A DNA stretch of 64,000 bases from Vanilla planifolia (taxonomy: Eukaryota > Streptophyta > Magnoliopsida > Asparagales > Orchidaceae), in assembly GCA_023846275.1 (NCBI GenBank), contig JAIUJO010000087.1, positions 1,272,148 to 1,336,147 of the forward strand. Reading direction: 5' to 3'. Under the pieces are notes generated by a model. That model was not told where the DNA came from, ran no database searches, and saw only the letters and a program-made list of their open reading frames with translations. The position numbers were made by a program, and so were the translations under genes. Each line of letters opens with the position of its first letter. Within the stretch, counting starts at the first letter, position 1. Shown here in pieces: positions 38,820 to 50,482 of the stretch.

Positions 38820-40450
38820 ATTCATATAAAGTATTTGTCCAAACGAGATAAATCCTTAAAGTGAAATAATAGAAAGACACTATTATGACCTTACAACAAA
38901 ATAAACTTGGCAACAGAATAAAATAATTTGATAACACAAAATGTTACTACACACAAATGTTTTATGCTTAAATGAAAGGTTAATGATGCACAAGTGTTTT
39001 AATTACATAAATTATAATTAAAGAAAATTAAGAACTTAGCATATTTGAGAAGAAAGTGGAGATAGTTAATGTAACAATTGGAATGTGCTCCATAAGAACG
39101 ATTTAATGAGCATCAAGCACTAAATGTTTCAATATAATGGCTTGAAATTTTTCTAAAGATTTTATAAAAGAACTTGTTAGTTCATTATGTTCAAGAATTT
39201 ACTTATTTTCTAAATATTGTCTAATGACTAAAAACACTTGCCAAATTGACGAACTCATCAATGATACTTTAATTAAAAAATCTAGCATATTTTTAAGTAA
39301 TAAATTATAAAAATCACGATTACTAACAGACGCACTATGTCGGAGCTACTCGATCGGAAGGCTCTTGGACCATTCCATAATAAAGACATCTATATTATGG
39401 ATTAGAATAAAAAGTACAATTTCAAAAATATGATTTGATCTAGGCCGTTACATCTAAATCATAATCTAATAGTTAAAACATGCTCTTATGTGTAGATAAA
39501 TCATGGATTCTGAGATAGCAAAATTACTTGATTACATAGAAGATCAAATTAGTAGCCCTTAAAAGGTGGATGAGATTAGAATCATTCAATCATATAATTG
39601 TCCAAATGGATAGCTAAAATTTCCCACACATTTTTTAGTTCAGTCATGTGAAATGGATATAAATTTTAGTCCCACATTAAATAAATAATGGATTATCATA
39701 GCTTTGTTTGAGCTTTCCTACATCAAATAATTTGCAAATCTTTTAAGGTTAACTATCCCCTGCTTTGCTCTAGATTTAAGTTATATTGGTACTCTTAATT
39801 TTTTAAACAAACCAAAGTTGTTTGACGGGTTTAAGAGTTATTTTACCAACATGATAAGGACAACTAGCCGTATTCAAGTGCTATGCTCTAATTGATGGTT
39901 ATGATAAGCATTGCAAGCTATATTCAGGCACTACGCTCTAATTGATGGTTTTGGTTCTTTTTAGTAATATTATTTTTATTATTTTAATTATATTATTATA
40001 TTGTTACTAATAGTTTTATAATTAAAATGCACTTTGCAATAGGTTTTTGAAAGAGATTTTTCAAAGGCATGATAAGATTGGAATGGTTATTTGCATGGGA
40101 AAGATAAGATTAAAATTTAGAATCCTAATACATTTCTAAGAAGATTAATTTAAATTTAATTTCAAATAAATCTCTTTGTTAAATTCAAACCACATCTTTT
40201 CTTTTTTTTAATTCTCCCATGAATACAAATATCAGTTTTCAAAAATCTAAAAATTTATTCAAATAAATATGTTAGTGATTCTTAAGATTTATTGTTATCA
40301 AACAAAATTTCATGACCAAATGTCAAGTACATAACATATTAAACAATCCAATGGTCAGTGAAATGATCATAAAACTATTAACTATCATTTGATGATCACA
40401 TTATCTCCTTTTTACAATAGTTTTGGATGATTCCAACTATTTATGCGACC
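38820..40450 (+). repeat. Repeat block copy B
   Basis: It is related to A but closest to D. B and D share 'aacagaataaaataatttga', 'attataattaaagaaaattgagaac'-like sequence, 'ttggttctttttagtaatat' and 'gactatcatttgatg' near the right end. The copy carries a private 50-bp tandem duplication (39851-39950). No coding potential is visible. Confidence 0.8.
39851..39950 (+). repeat. 50-bp tandem duplication inside copy B
   Basis: Two adjacent 50-base units each begin 'atgataag' and end 'gctctaattgatggtt', with about ten differences. The related copies A, C and D have only one unit, so the duplication arose in B. Confidence 0.9.
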
Positions 40451-42689
40451 ATGTAGTACCCACATGAAATAATCTCATTTACCTCAGGGCTTTACCATTC
40501 CAAAATTCTCCTTAGATGTGCTCTACAAATGTAAGTATTTTGAAGAACATTAAATTTTTTATGTGGCATAGATATTGACTTCAAACAATATTAATTTTTT
40601 GAGAAAGCTAAATCCACCATTAAGAGGTGATTGAACTTTCTTCCTTAAACAAGCATCATATAATAACTTCATTAAACTTGTTCATTTTCCTTCTTTAAAC
40701 TCAATTTTATCTAATTTGTCTCCCTCTTCATAACTTTTATAACAAATTTCCATTTCACTCACAACTAAAATATCTATGTTATTAGTTGGCTTTCTATCAC
40801 AATTCTCCCTATTTCGTACACAATTTTTATTTTGTTATATATCCCTAGTGGCAAAACCATAAGACTACATTTTGTTACACATTCTATTGCAAATGACTTT
40901 TGAAAGTTTTTTTTAAGAAATTTCATAAAAACACTACTCCAAGTATTACTTATTTAATTAAATAATTCATATATTTCTAACAACATTTAGCCCTTTTGTT
41001 AGTTTTCCTTAAAAAGTCACTTTGAATTAAATAAACATTATTTTAATGTTGGTATTTTTTTTATCACTTTTCTAGTTCTAATTGAAATAGAATTATTATT
41101 TTGGGTTTCTTTTCATTTGTTCTACCATATTTGACTTCTCATCTACATTATTAGTTCTTTCAAATTATAGTTTTTGTGATCTTACATAAAAAATCCATAT
41201 GAAAATTTCATTTCATCACATTCAAAATAAATTTTAAAATTCACATACACTTATTCAACAAATATTAAATAGATTTTAATGTGTTTTCAATATTTTTTAA
41301 ACTTCTCCACATATAAGAATTTAGTCATTCAAATTCAAAAAATGTTAGGATTTCTATAAAGAGTCTTTTCCTCTACATCCCAAATAGTTACTAGTTAGTA
41401 TAACTTGTACATTGTACATTCAACATGGGATGCTCTGCTTCCTTATTTTCTTGATTTCTCATGTTAAGAAGCCCATTGTCCTTTCCCTATGAAACCATCT
41501 TCGATGCACCATCATGCCATATATGTCGTATTAGCAACAACTTTTATTAAAACTGAGAGACAAATACATGATGTGTTCTTTCTAAAGATAATGGAAAATC
41601 TATGTTCTAAGAAATTTAATAATTTATTTCACTAATCTACAATGGAACAAAATTCTTTGTCTTTAAATATAATCATTTTCCAAACATTATAATGCATTTC
41701 AATAGACATACCTTTGTGAATACATGATCCTCCTCTTAAAAGTCCATTTTCTTAACTATCTTTTCAAAATTTTCGTGGAGTAAACCTATTCTTTATTAAT
41801 TCATGTTTTCACTATGTGGACATTCTTAATAGCTTCTAAACTCACATCTATATCAAGAAGAGTACTCTTAAGTTGTTCATATCAGTATAACTATAATTAT
41901 TATAGAATATTATATAACCATATGTAAAGTGTCATCTCTATGTTAGACTAATAATTATTATTGTATAAGAAAATTAATTAGGATTCAAATAATTATCTTG
42001 GCTACATTAGAAGCAAAATTTTCATAACATTAACATGTTCTTAAGTCTTTCAATATTCTATTTAATAGATTTCTTTTTTTGCTTGGAATCTTGTGTTAAA
42101 CATTAGTTGACTGTAATATGCATCGAGCAACCTTTCATAAAAGTATGATGTAATTTTGGAATCCTTGTGTAATATAATTTTGTTTGCCATGGAACGTGTC
42201 TTACTACCATTTTCACATATATTTGACTTATTATTTGGTAAAACAAATTTTACCTTAATGGGCAACATAAAAATTTTTATGGTGGATAACCTCGTTTTCA
42301 ATTAAGTTTAATTGAAAATCTCTACTTAAAAATATTTTTCTTTTAATATTCCTCACATCACTAAGCTAGCTTAAGACAATAACTTCTTGCTATCAATATG
42401 CCACAATGATTGATATAGTAAAGTTCCTCTTTGTTATAGTTATAGAATATATTATTAAATTATCTATCTAAATAGTTAATTTAGCATCCTTGATGTTATA
42501 CATCATATGATCTTTCTCTCCTTAAAACTATGGAACCTACTTTTACTTTTCTATATGAAAACTTAACCATATTTTTAAGTAAGTAGATAGGAATTCAAGA
42601 TTAGAAACAAAGTTAATTGAAGCTATCTCAACACAATATTCTTCAAATAGATAAGCCAATTAGTAATTTATTAAAAAAACATAGTTGTA
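40451..42689. other. AT-rich stretch, no gene firmly recognised
   Basis: A 79-codon open frame on the minus strand (42062-42301) has a faint resemblance to copia integrase but lacks enough motifs. Otherwise nothing is recognisable. Confidence 0.4.
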
Positions 42690-43095
42690 ATGGAATCTAC
42701 GAAAGTGGTGTTTGGTCAAATTATGCATAAAAAAAAACAAGTAGATTTAGAAGATATGGATGGCTTTGGAAAACTAAAATTGAATGACAAACAAAGGTTT
42801 TGGTGTGACAAACTTTGCAGATTTCTACTTAAACATTATCTTAGTATGAGGATGTAGGCTAGATTTTTTCATTAAGGATTATACTAATTAACTTGTAGTC
42901 TAGTATTTTATCAATAGACTATGACTTTTGTAAATGATTTGGTATGAATGTGGGTGAAGGATTTGAGATGAACATAATTAGTGAGGTTTTCTATTTTCTC
43001 AAATTACAAGTTAACTAGGGTAAGAAAGGTATCTCTGATCTTAAATAAAGTACATAAATGAGATGTTAAAGCTTTAAAAATAAAAAAATGGCAGC
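42690..43095 (+). pseudogene. Ty1/copia RT fragment, upstream copy
   Basis: The plus strand reads 'KLKLNDKQRFWCDKLCRFLLKHYL' where copia RT has YGLKQAPRxWYDKLxxFLxxxxF. After a damaged stretch, 'FEMNIISEVFYFLKLQV' matches FEMSMMGELxYFLGLQV, and 'ISDLK' with 'STYM' matches the following ISQSKY region. The YVDD box between these parts is not readable. The same RT section appears again in the neighbouring copy (43860-43980), so this is a separate partial copy, not the start of that one. Stops and shifts are frequent. Confidence 0.65.
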
Positions 43096-43329
43096 ATCAA
43101 AGAAATTAGTATAGAATGAAAATCACCTTAGAGATTTAATCGTAAGAGACGTCTCTTTTGGAGTAAAACCAATGTGTTTTTTAAATAGAAATTATATATG
43201 TTGCATCCATCTTAAAATTTGTACCACAAAATACAAGTGAAGCTTTGAGAAAAGAATTTTTTTATTTGTCCATACTAGATGGTTTCAACTTCTTTATGGG
43301 AGAGAATGTTTTGGAATTAAATGATAGGC

Positions 43330-44755
43330 TATGTGACCACATTATTGCTGCAAAAAAGTGGGTACTAAAAATAGAAAGTAAATGATCATGTAGGTTTCAT
43401 TCAAAAGAATGGAATGCTAGTAGAAAATGGTTATAATTAAGTGGAAGGATTAAACAGAGAAGGAATACTTGAGCCAACAGTAAGGTTGATGGCAACATGG
43501 TCATTTTTAACTTTTTCTTATTACAAGTTACTTAAACTACACATAATGGATGTTACGAACACCTCCTTAAATGTTGTTATTTAAGAAAAAGTGTATGTAG
43601 AATAATTGAATTTCGTTCAACATTATCTTCATCAAAATCTTGTGCATAAGCTATTGAAAGACTTGTATGAGTTGTAGCATGAACAAAGATCCTGGTAAGA
43701 CATATTAGATATCTACTCAAAAATTATTTTAGGATGGGAATGAAGATATAACTTTGTTCACAATGAACTGTGTTGATGAACTTCTTCTAATCAAAGATTA
43801 TGTAGATGATATCATATTTGTATCAACCAACTTGGACTCATGTGAATGATTTAGTGAGCTTACAGGTGTTGGATTAGAGATGAACACATGGGTTATGTCA
43901 TCTATTTTCTTGGATTGAAAGTTGAGTAAGACAAGAAATGTATCCTTTAATTTTAATTAAAATATATAAATGAGATGTTAAAATAACATGATCTTAAGAA
44001 ACTCAAATGCATTTCCACTTTCAAGAATCCACTCCATACTATTAAATAAACATAAGAAAGGAAAACAAATAGATTTCTTTGTATACCAAGGGATGATATG
44101 TTGTTTACTTGACTATAAGACGACCTAACAATGAAATTAGTATGGTAATTTTTTGATCAATTTTAATCAGGCCCCAGGGACATCTATCTAGAAGCTATAA
44201 AAAGAATGCTTTTGGTGCTTAGTTGAGACAAAGATATTAAGGTTTTTGTATCCTCAATTTCAATTAAGTCATGACTTAACAAGATATGGCTATAAAGATT
44301 ATTTAGGTTCTCATATACATTTGAAAAGCATTGTAGTTAATAATTTTTTGACACCTTTTAAAATCATGATCTAGCAAAAAAAGAAAAAGAATTATTGCTT
44401 TAACAACAAATGAACGACAATATATTGCGTTGGAAGTATTTTAGAAAAAGTTTTTTGTTTGAAAAGGCAATTAGATTATATGGGATAACAATTACAAAAA
44501 TTTCCCAAAAAAAATTCAATTTGAATGTCATTTGTCTTACTCAAAACCCTATAAAGTACTATAAGTCTAAACAAATTAAATTTTTGCACCATTTCATTAG
44601 AGACCATGTAAAATGAAATATGGTAGACATTCAATTTATTGTTAACATGAAGCATGTTAGAACCTTAATAAAACTTCTTAATAAAGATTTATTCCATAGA
44701 ACAAGATGATTTTTTTACAATGAAAAAATAAGGAGAAATTAAGCTTGATTTTTCA
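43330..44755 (+). pseudogene. Ty1/copia RT and RNase H remnant
   Basis: Copia-type pol is read through stops in the usual order: 'NGYN*VEGL', then 'EPTVRLMATWSFLTFSYYKLLKLHIMDV' (family: APVxRLxxIRxLLAxAxxxxxxxxQMDV), 'KVYVE', 'LHQNLVHKLLKDLYEL*' (family: VxKLxKALYGLKQ), an intact YVDD box (43799-43810), 'IIFVSTN', and 'LEMNTW..SSIFLD*K'. RNase H follows with 'IIALTTNERQYIALEV' (44391-44438), matching VALSTxEAEYIAL. It ends with 'QNPIKYYKSKQIKFLHHFIRDHV' (to 44613), the conserved SKHIxxRHHFIRD end. Remnants of the C-terminal tail run to about 44755. No LTRs were found. Confidence 0.9.
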
Positions 44756-47746
44756 GAGAAGTTCAGTGAGTTAAGGGGAGCTCATCTATATGCTCCAATT
44801 ACTTTCAAATCTAACTTCACTTGATAATATCTAGAAAATATTTTCTTTCACGACATTCAATTACGTTATCATAAGCTTAGATGGCAAGTAATCATAAAAA
44901 AAGAGCTTATTAGTACCAAGAGGACTGCTCTAAGAAATTTTGATGTCAATAATCTAATTAAATAACATACTAATTGATTATGTAGCTTTTCTTGTAAATA
45001 TGATAGGTGATCAACACGGGAAGGAGATTAATTTTGGTAGAATATGTCAATTACCTAAATATATCGATATAACCATGCATGGAATAAGAACAAAAAGGTT
45101 TTTTGTGTGGTGAAGCATCAAAGTGTTTCTTTTTGTGTATGAGACTTCCTTACCTTACAAATTGGTATAATAGAGAGGACTTATTATCATGTTGTCCATA
45201 TTGGAAAGATTACTATTATGGTTTTTTTACCATTTTCTTTTATTGTAGATACATACATTTCGTTTCATGTGATAGTTTTTCTATTATCTTAAAAATTTCA
45301 TAATTAGTGAAACTTTTACCATATTTTAGTTGCACTAAAATCTTAATATTATATTGTTCTTTCTTATGACCTATAATTTTCTTTTACAAAAGAGATAGTA
45401 ATCATTATTGGAATATTTTGATGATTTTTTGATGTGTGATAATCATCATTTTTATAGTAAAATTTTTTATGTTAATGAATTCATTTTACCATATTTTATT
45501 ATTTCTCTTTTCTTGTTATTGCAAACGTTTTTTATCAAGCTTATTTTATTTAAATTTTTTTTGATTGACCCAAAGTAGAAATATATTTAAGAATTTTATA
45601 TAACTCATTAAATCATTAACTTGAAGAGTTTCCAGCTTTTTTTATAATTTTTAATAAATGATAGATATTTTCCTTTTATATATGCTAACCATTTCTTTCA
45701 ATAATTAAAAAATTTTATTTTCTACTTAATAAAGTTTTTTTAATTATTTGTTTAAGCTACAATTATTAATCATGAAATTTTTATGTTTTTTAAAAAATTT
45801 TCTATTGATAATATTTTCAAGCTTTACCTCTCAACTTTTTCCTTTGTTTGTATTTTCATAATTTGCAAATTTTCAAATCATAGTATTTATGGTAGCTCAT
45901 TTATTGAAACCTAAATTATTATTATAAATTTTACTAAAACTATTTGCATAAGAACTAACATTTTTACAAACAAATTTTCATCATTGTTTCACTAAATGAA
46001 TTCTATTGATATATAATGCATATATTAGATAATATTTTTAAAAAATATTTTAGTACCTTAATAATTTTTTTTTTGTTATGTCTTAAAAATTAGTTTTTTC
46101 ATGATTAAATTAACAAAAAATTATTTAGGATACTATGTATCTATTTTTTAACAATATAAACTTACTTATCATTAAATGCCTTTTAATGTTTTATATTAAT
46201 TTAATTCATTTTTGTTCCAGCATATTAAATTTGTTTTTTATTTTTTGTGATTTTTATGTGGACTATTACATGAAGCTATTGGATACCCTTTATTCATTAA
46301 TTAAATTTTTATAAGTTTTTTCTTTCAATAAAACATTATCAATCATTAATTTTTGTGAGATATGTTTTTGAAATATTTTTATAAATTTTAAATTTTAATT
46401 ATGTTGATGAAACCTTATATTTTATGAATTTCTTGCAACTCCTGTTTTTCTAGTTACATATTATGTACGTAATTTTTATATATCATATTATATGAGGTAT
46501 AATATCTTATATTCTTTTTATTTTTCAACATATCTTTGTTTTCCTCAAATTAATTTGTAATTATGGTATTATTGACAAAACATTTCTTTTTTCATTAAAT
46601 AATAATTATAAATTACCTAATCAAATAAAAAGTTTTAACTATTTGAAAGAAAAATTTATCATAAATGTTGAAAATCGAAATCAATGAAATTATGAAAAGT
46701 GAAAAAATCTTAAACAATTTGAAACATTAAATTTATTTATAAATTCTGTCAAAAATTAAGCATTGTAACACTCAAGCATACAAAATATATTATTGTTAAG
46801 TAAATGTCTAAATTTAAAAATATTATAAAGTCATTTAAAATGTTAAAAAGCTTATGATATTATAGACAATTCTTGCAGAGGTTTTCTGAGGTGTCATCAC
46901 TAAAAATATAACCAACAAAGTAATATAATTAAAAATCATTATGGAATTAAAAAAATAATTAGCAATATAACATGTCATAAATCAAGGAATATAAGTTCTA
47001 AAAAATAAATAATATTATTTAATGAATAGTAATAAATACTGGATATTTAAAATTAATTTCAAATTTTTAATAAAATAATAAACTGAGAATCATAATATCA
47101 TAATGCCAAAAAAAATAAATAGAAGACAAAAGTGTGCAACAAAAGTTAGCACCTTAACTCAACACTATCAAAATAATGATTAATCTTAATAATTATTATT
47201 ATCTAGATATAACACTAGAGGCAAAATATATGCACCACAATCTTTTTACAACTTCTTTATCTAAATCGAAAGTCATTAAATATCGATGTATAAAGGCATT
47301 TTAAGGTCTTACGGCTTTTTTATATTGACCCTAGGTATCATTGCAGATGAGCTGGTTGTAAGTACAGTAATTATTTAAGTGTTATATACCTTTGCTTTTA
47401 AAAATTTCATTATAAATAATCTTTTTAAACTTATTTCACTTTTCATGGGGGTAGCTTTGATAACTAAGTTGTGGATAGTTTTTGTATATTAAATATTCAA
47501 TTATCATAATTATTTTTATTGTTTCAATATTATTATTTTTTAATTATAATAACAAGATGTTTCTTTACATACGTTATAATGAAACTTAGTAATGTATTGT
47601 ATAAATTTCACATATATTTAAAACATAATTTTTATAATTATTACCTATTTTTTGTGTTTTTTTAATTTTTTAATTTAATGTTAGCTTATCTTATTTAACC
47701 AATTAATATTTCAAATTAAACATTCCTTTCAATATTTAAATAATTT
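44756..47746. other. AT-rich stretch, no gene recognised
   Basis: It begins with possible copia 3' sequence ('ttaaggggagctc' at about 44774 could be an old polypurine tract). From about 45310 to 46600 the plus strand is T-rich, and from 46610 to 47150 it is A-rich. No protein was recognised. Confidence 0.45.
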
Positions 47747-47845
47747 TAATAATGATAGGCTATTTATTATATTGTATCAATTAGAAAACTCTTTCTTGAG
47801 CTTATTCTTATTTATTATCTTAATAATGATAAGCTATTTATTATA
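47747..47845 (+). repeat. Local 74-bp-period duplication
   Basis: The 25-base phrase starting 'taataatgata' and ending 'ctatttattata' occurs at 47747-47771 and 47821-47845 with one difference. It sits at the left edge of chromovirus copy 2. Confidence 0.8.
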
Positions 47846-47884
47846 TAATCTTTTTTAAACCAAGTCACATAATCTAGAATTGCC

Positions 47885-48470
47885 TACTTTATGTGACATG
47901 AAAAGGGACATGTAGCCGCAAACTACCTAAAGATATCCATAAATGTGAACCTAGAAAGTGTTAATGAAAATGAAATGTTAGAATTAGAGAAAAACATAAC
48001 ACATGTTGAGAAAATTGAGTAAGAATAAGAAAAAATAGAAAATTTAATTGTAAAATGAACCCCTGCAACTCTTAAGATAACTAGAAGAGCACTAATATCA
48101 TTAGCATCAACATAAAAACTAAGGAACAATCATATATGATGATCATAGATAATAGTAGTTACATTAATTTTATATCCCCTGATTTCATTGAGCAAACAAG
48201 AGTCTCTTCATCGAAACACCAAAACCCCTACTCTGTATCTTGGATAGATAAAACCTTTATACTTATTAAGAAATAATTCTACTCACTCTAAGAATTAGGT
48301 AGATATGATGACTAAGTTTTATGTGATGTCGTACTTATGCAAGTCATCTTATCCTTGGAAGATCATGGCTCTTTTGTTGGAATGTGACATGGAAGGATAA
48401 GTCTAACATGTGCTCTTTTATTTATAAAAATAATTTCATCATAGTAAACCTTTTTTATCTTAAGAGAGAC
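47885..48470 (+). pseudogene. gag zinc knuckle and aspartic protease remnant, copy 2
   Basis: Codons 47885-47926 read 'YFM*HEKGHVAANY'. This is the CCHC knuckle CxxC-x4-H-x4-C with its three cysteines now Tyr, stop and Tyr, and only His kept. Thirteen acidic residues follow shortly ('NENEMLELEKN'), as in the family linker. The protease begins near 48120. Its active-site DSG reads D-N-S (48148-48156), followed by 'NFISPDFIEQTRVSSSKHQNPYSVSW', a good family match, and 'VLCDVV' (48316-48333). The final part, 'CALLFI', corresponds to the strand before the RT linker. The protease would cleave the Gag-Pol polyprotein, but this copy is plainly inactive. Confidence 0.88.
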
Positions 48471-48839
48471 CTCAATCACTTAAGCATAGAGAATTTATAG
48501 AAAATTCTTGGCCCACGAATAAAGGAAAGGAAAAGATATAATTTAAGCTTTGCCACATTACCTAAGTTAGATAGATCCTCGATAAAAGAGACTTATTTTT
48601 GTTTCTTGTAATTAAGGAGTTAGCCATCAGCATACCAAACCCATCACCTATTTTATAAGCTCATGCTAATAAGTCAATATCTTTTATTAATATTATTTGT
48701 TTACTGAGAGACATTCGAACTTCTATTTTTTATTGTCTCATAAAATAATATCTCCAAAAATTAATCTAAATAATAAAATATATTAGAAACTAGTAAATCC
48801 TCAAAGGAATATTAAACACTTTCATGGAAGAGATTACTA

Positions 48840-49218
48840 GATAATTAGAGTTAGGTAAGAATAGTTCCCTCTTGGAATTTACAAGAATTAAGCACATGGA
48901 GCTAGACCTTTTCAGATTATTAAAACAATGAGAACTAACACTTATGTGTTGAATTTGTTAAAAGAGTATAGGATTAGTGCAACTGTTAACATTAATGATT
49001 TAGTTTCTTACAAAGCACCACATCCAATACCTAGTGAGTCATTTAAGTTTGGTTCAACCAGAGTGAGTAAGCACATTCCTAAAACTACATTAGCCTTCAC
49101 AATATGTACGGATAATATGAAGAAAATTATAGATAATGAGATAATTTTTTTCAAAAACTATAAAGTTGAGAAATTTTTAATTTTATGGAAGGGTAAACCT
49201 CTAATCAAGAACTATTAG
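48840..49218 (+). pseudogene. Integrase C-terminus and chromodomain remnant, copy 2
   Basis: An open frame from 48928 to 49218 reads 'MRTNTYVLNLLKEYRISATVNINDL', matching the family pattern I-N-x-N-A-Y-x-L-x-LPxxYxVSxTFNVxDL. It continues to 'MKKIIDNEIIF', then 'KVEKFLILWKGKPL' before a stop at 49216-49218. The last two segments correspond to the chromodomain motifs ILDDEI and LVxWKGRP. This is the best-preserved coding stretch of the two related elements and supports assigning both to chromoviruses. The N-terminal methionine is incidental, since in an intact element this is the end of a polyprotein. Confidence 0.88.
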
Positions 49219-49311
49219 CTACCTATGATATCCTACGCCAAATCATGCAATACCAATTAGAACACTATTGTACCCATCACCCTGATATGATCCAATAAGA
49301 TCTCTTTCATT

Positions 49312-49323
49312 GAGGGAGGAGGA
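49312..49323 (+). other. Polypurine tract, copy 2
   Basis: GAGGGAGGAGGA lies immediately before the LTR start TGTAAG at 49324. Polypurine tracts prime plus-strand DNA synthesis in LTR retrotransposons. Copy 1 has a weaker purine run in the same position. Confidence 0.7.
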
Positions 49324-50482
49324 TGTAAGAGTGTCTAAAAGTAGTTCAAAAATATGCATTTGCTAATATTAGACTAGTTCCACAAGTTCACTAATGAAAA
49401 GTTTCATTGAAAAGTATAATAAAAAATGCTTAAAATTAAATTTTTTTTATTAATTTGTTTCCTGTCATCATTCTTCACCATCTTCTATCGTCAACGACGT
49501 CGTCTACCAGTATTAGCACCCACTTTCAGCCCCGAGCTAACTCGTGCTTCTTTGTGATTTGAATTTAAATGAGAACACTGATTGACCGATGTTCGACCTG
49601 CACCAACCTATAACGAACCATGCCAACCCTCCCGCCTGACCAACCTATTCATTTTGCATGATTCATGCCTACCCAAAACTTAAAATGAATTTGTGAAGAC
49701 CTTTACCAGCACTACATCGATTTTGTTAAACAATTTCTCCACCTGCCATTACTATCGCATAAGACTCAGAATCTATTCAAGAAATGTTTAATTTAATTAA
49801 TTTCATAGTTTTTTTATTATTATTATTTTTTAAAATTAGTGATGAATATTTAAAAATCTCTATAAATAGGGTCGTTCACTTTATTAAAAAAGTGATAAAA
49901 TAAATTTTATTTTATTTATGCGCTTCCACCTTTGTGGACAAAGTGTGTATGCTCAATCGTAGTTGGAGATATTCTAACTTCATTCATAAGAGACAAGGAT
50001 TATAGGTGATAGATTTTTTGCCAGGAGAACTAGTAATCAAATCTCTTGTATGAGATAATAATAAAAGGTGAGAGATCGTCCATCAAGACAGTCAATAACC
50101 AAGCAAATTCTTGCTTCTACTAATATCCACATCATTGTCCAAAGTTTTAGTCTTTTATTTTTTAGGCAATAATCTAAGTTGTAGTCAATTTATTTATTAT
50201 AGTACTTCACATAGTGTTGTCTAAATTCTCTATTTTATGTGTTAAATTAGATGTTTTGTAAGATTTTGTGCTTAATTTTTAAGGAATTGCACTTATGCAA
50301 CTTAATAATCCATGCTATTCTTTTGGAACATCAATGTTTGAAATGTTCTAAAATATCACACACCTCACCTAATCCTAATTATTACATAGTACACTTTTTA
50401 TATTCTCTAATAATCTATTAAGCATCTGTAATATTGTTGGCATTAATTTTGATCTTAGTAGAAATCTTTTTCTAACTTGTAT
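49324..50482 (+). repeat. 3' LTR of chromovirus copy 2
   Basis: The downstream half (from about 49850) aligns with both LTRs of copy 1: TATA box, 'gcttccacctttgtggacaa', 'agagacaaggat', 'caagcaaattc', 'cacacctcacctaatcctaa' and an end near 50482. The upstream half is not obviously alignable to copy 1 and contains a GC-richer patch (49480-49770). Confidence 0.75.
49861..49868 (+). promoter_or_regulatory. TATA box in LTR of copy 2
   Basis: TATAAATA followed by GGG lies at the same relative position as in the copy 1 LTRs. Confidence 0.6.

Larger units (their letters stand above)
47850..50482 (+). mobile_element. Chromovirus copy 2, internally deleted
   Basis: This is the same family as 13375-21232, in the same orientation. 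It retains, in order, the gag zinc knuckle, protease, a short linker, the integrase C-terminus with chromodomain, a polypurine tract and the 3' LTR. The RT, RNase H and main integrase domains (about 2.3 kb in copy 1) are missing between about 48690 and 48830. The 5' LTR and most of gag are absent as well. DNA similarity to copy 1 is evident on both sides of the gap. Confidence 0.85.

Noticed and set aside
42062..42301. Minus-strand frame resembling the copia integrase segment before and after ARSM
   Set aside because: Only a short 'TRSM' and a vague downstream pattern fit. Flanking integrase motifs are absent, and the clear copia remnants next to it are on the other strand.
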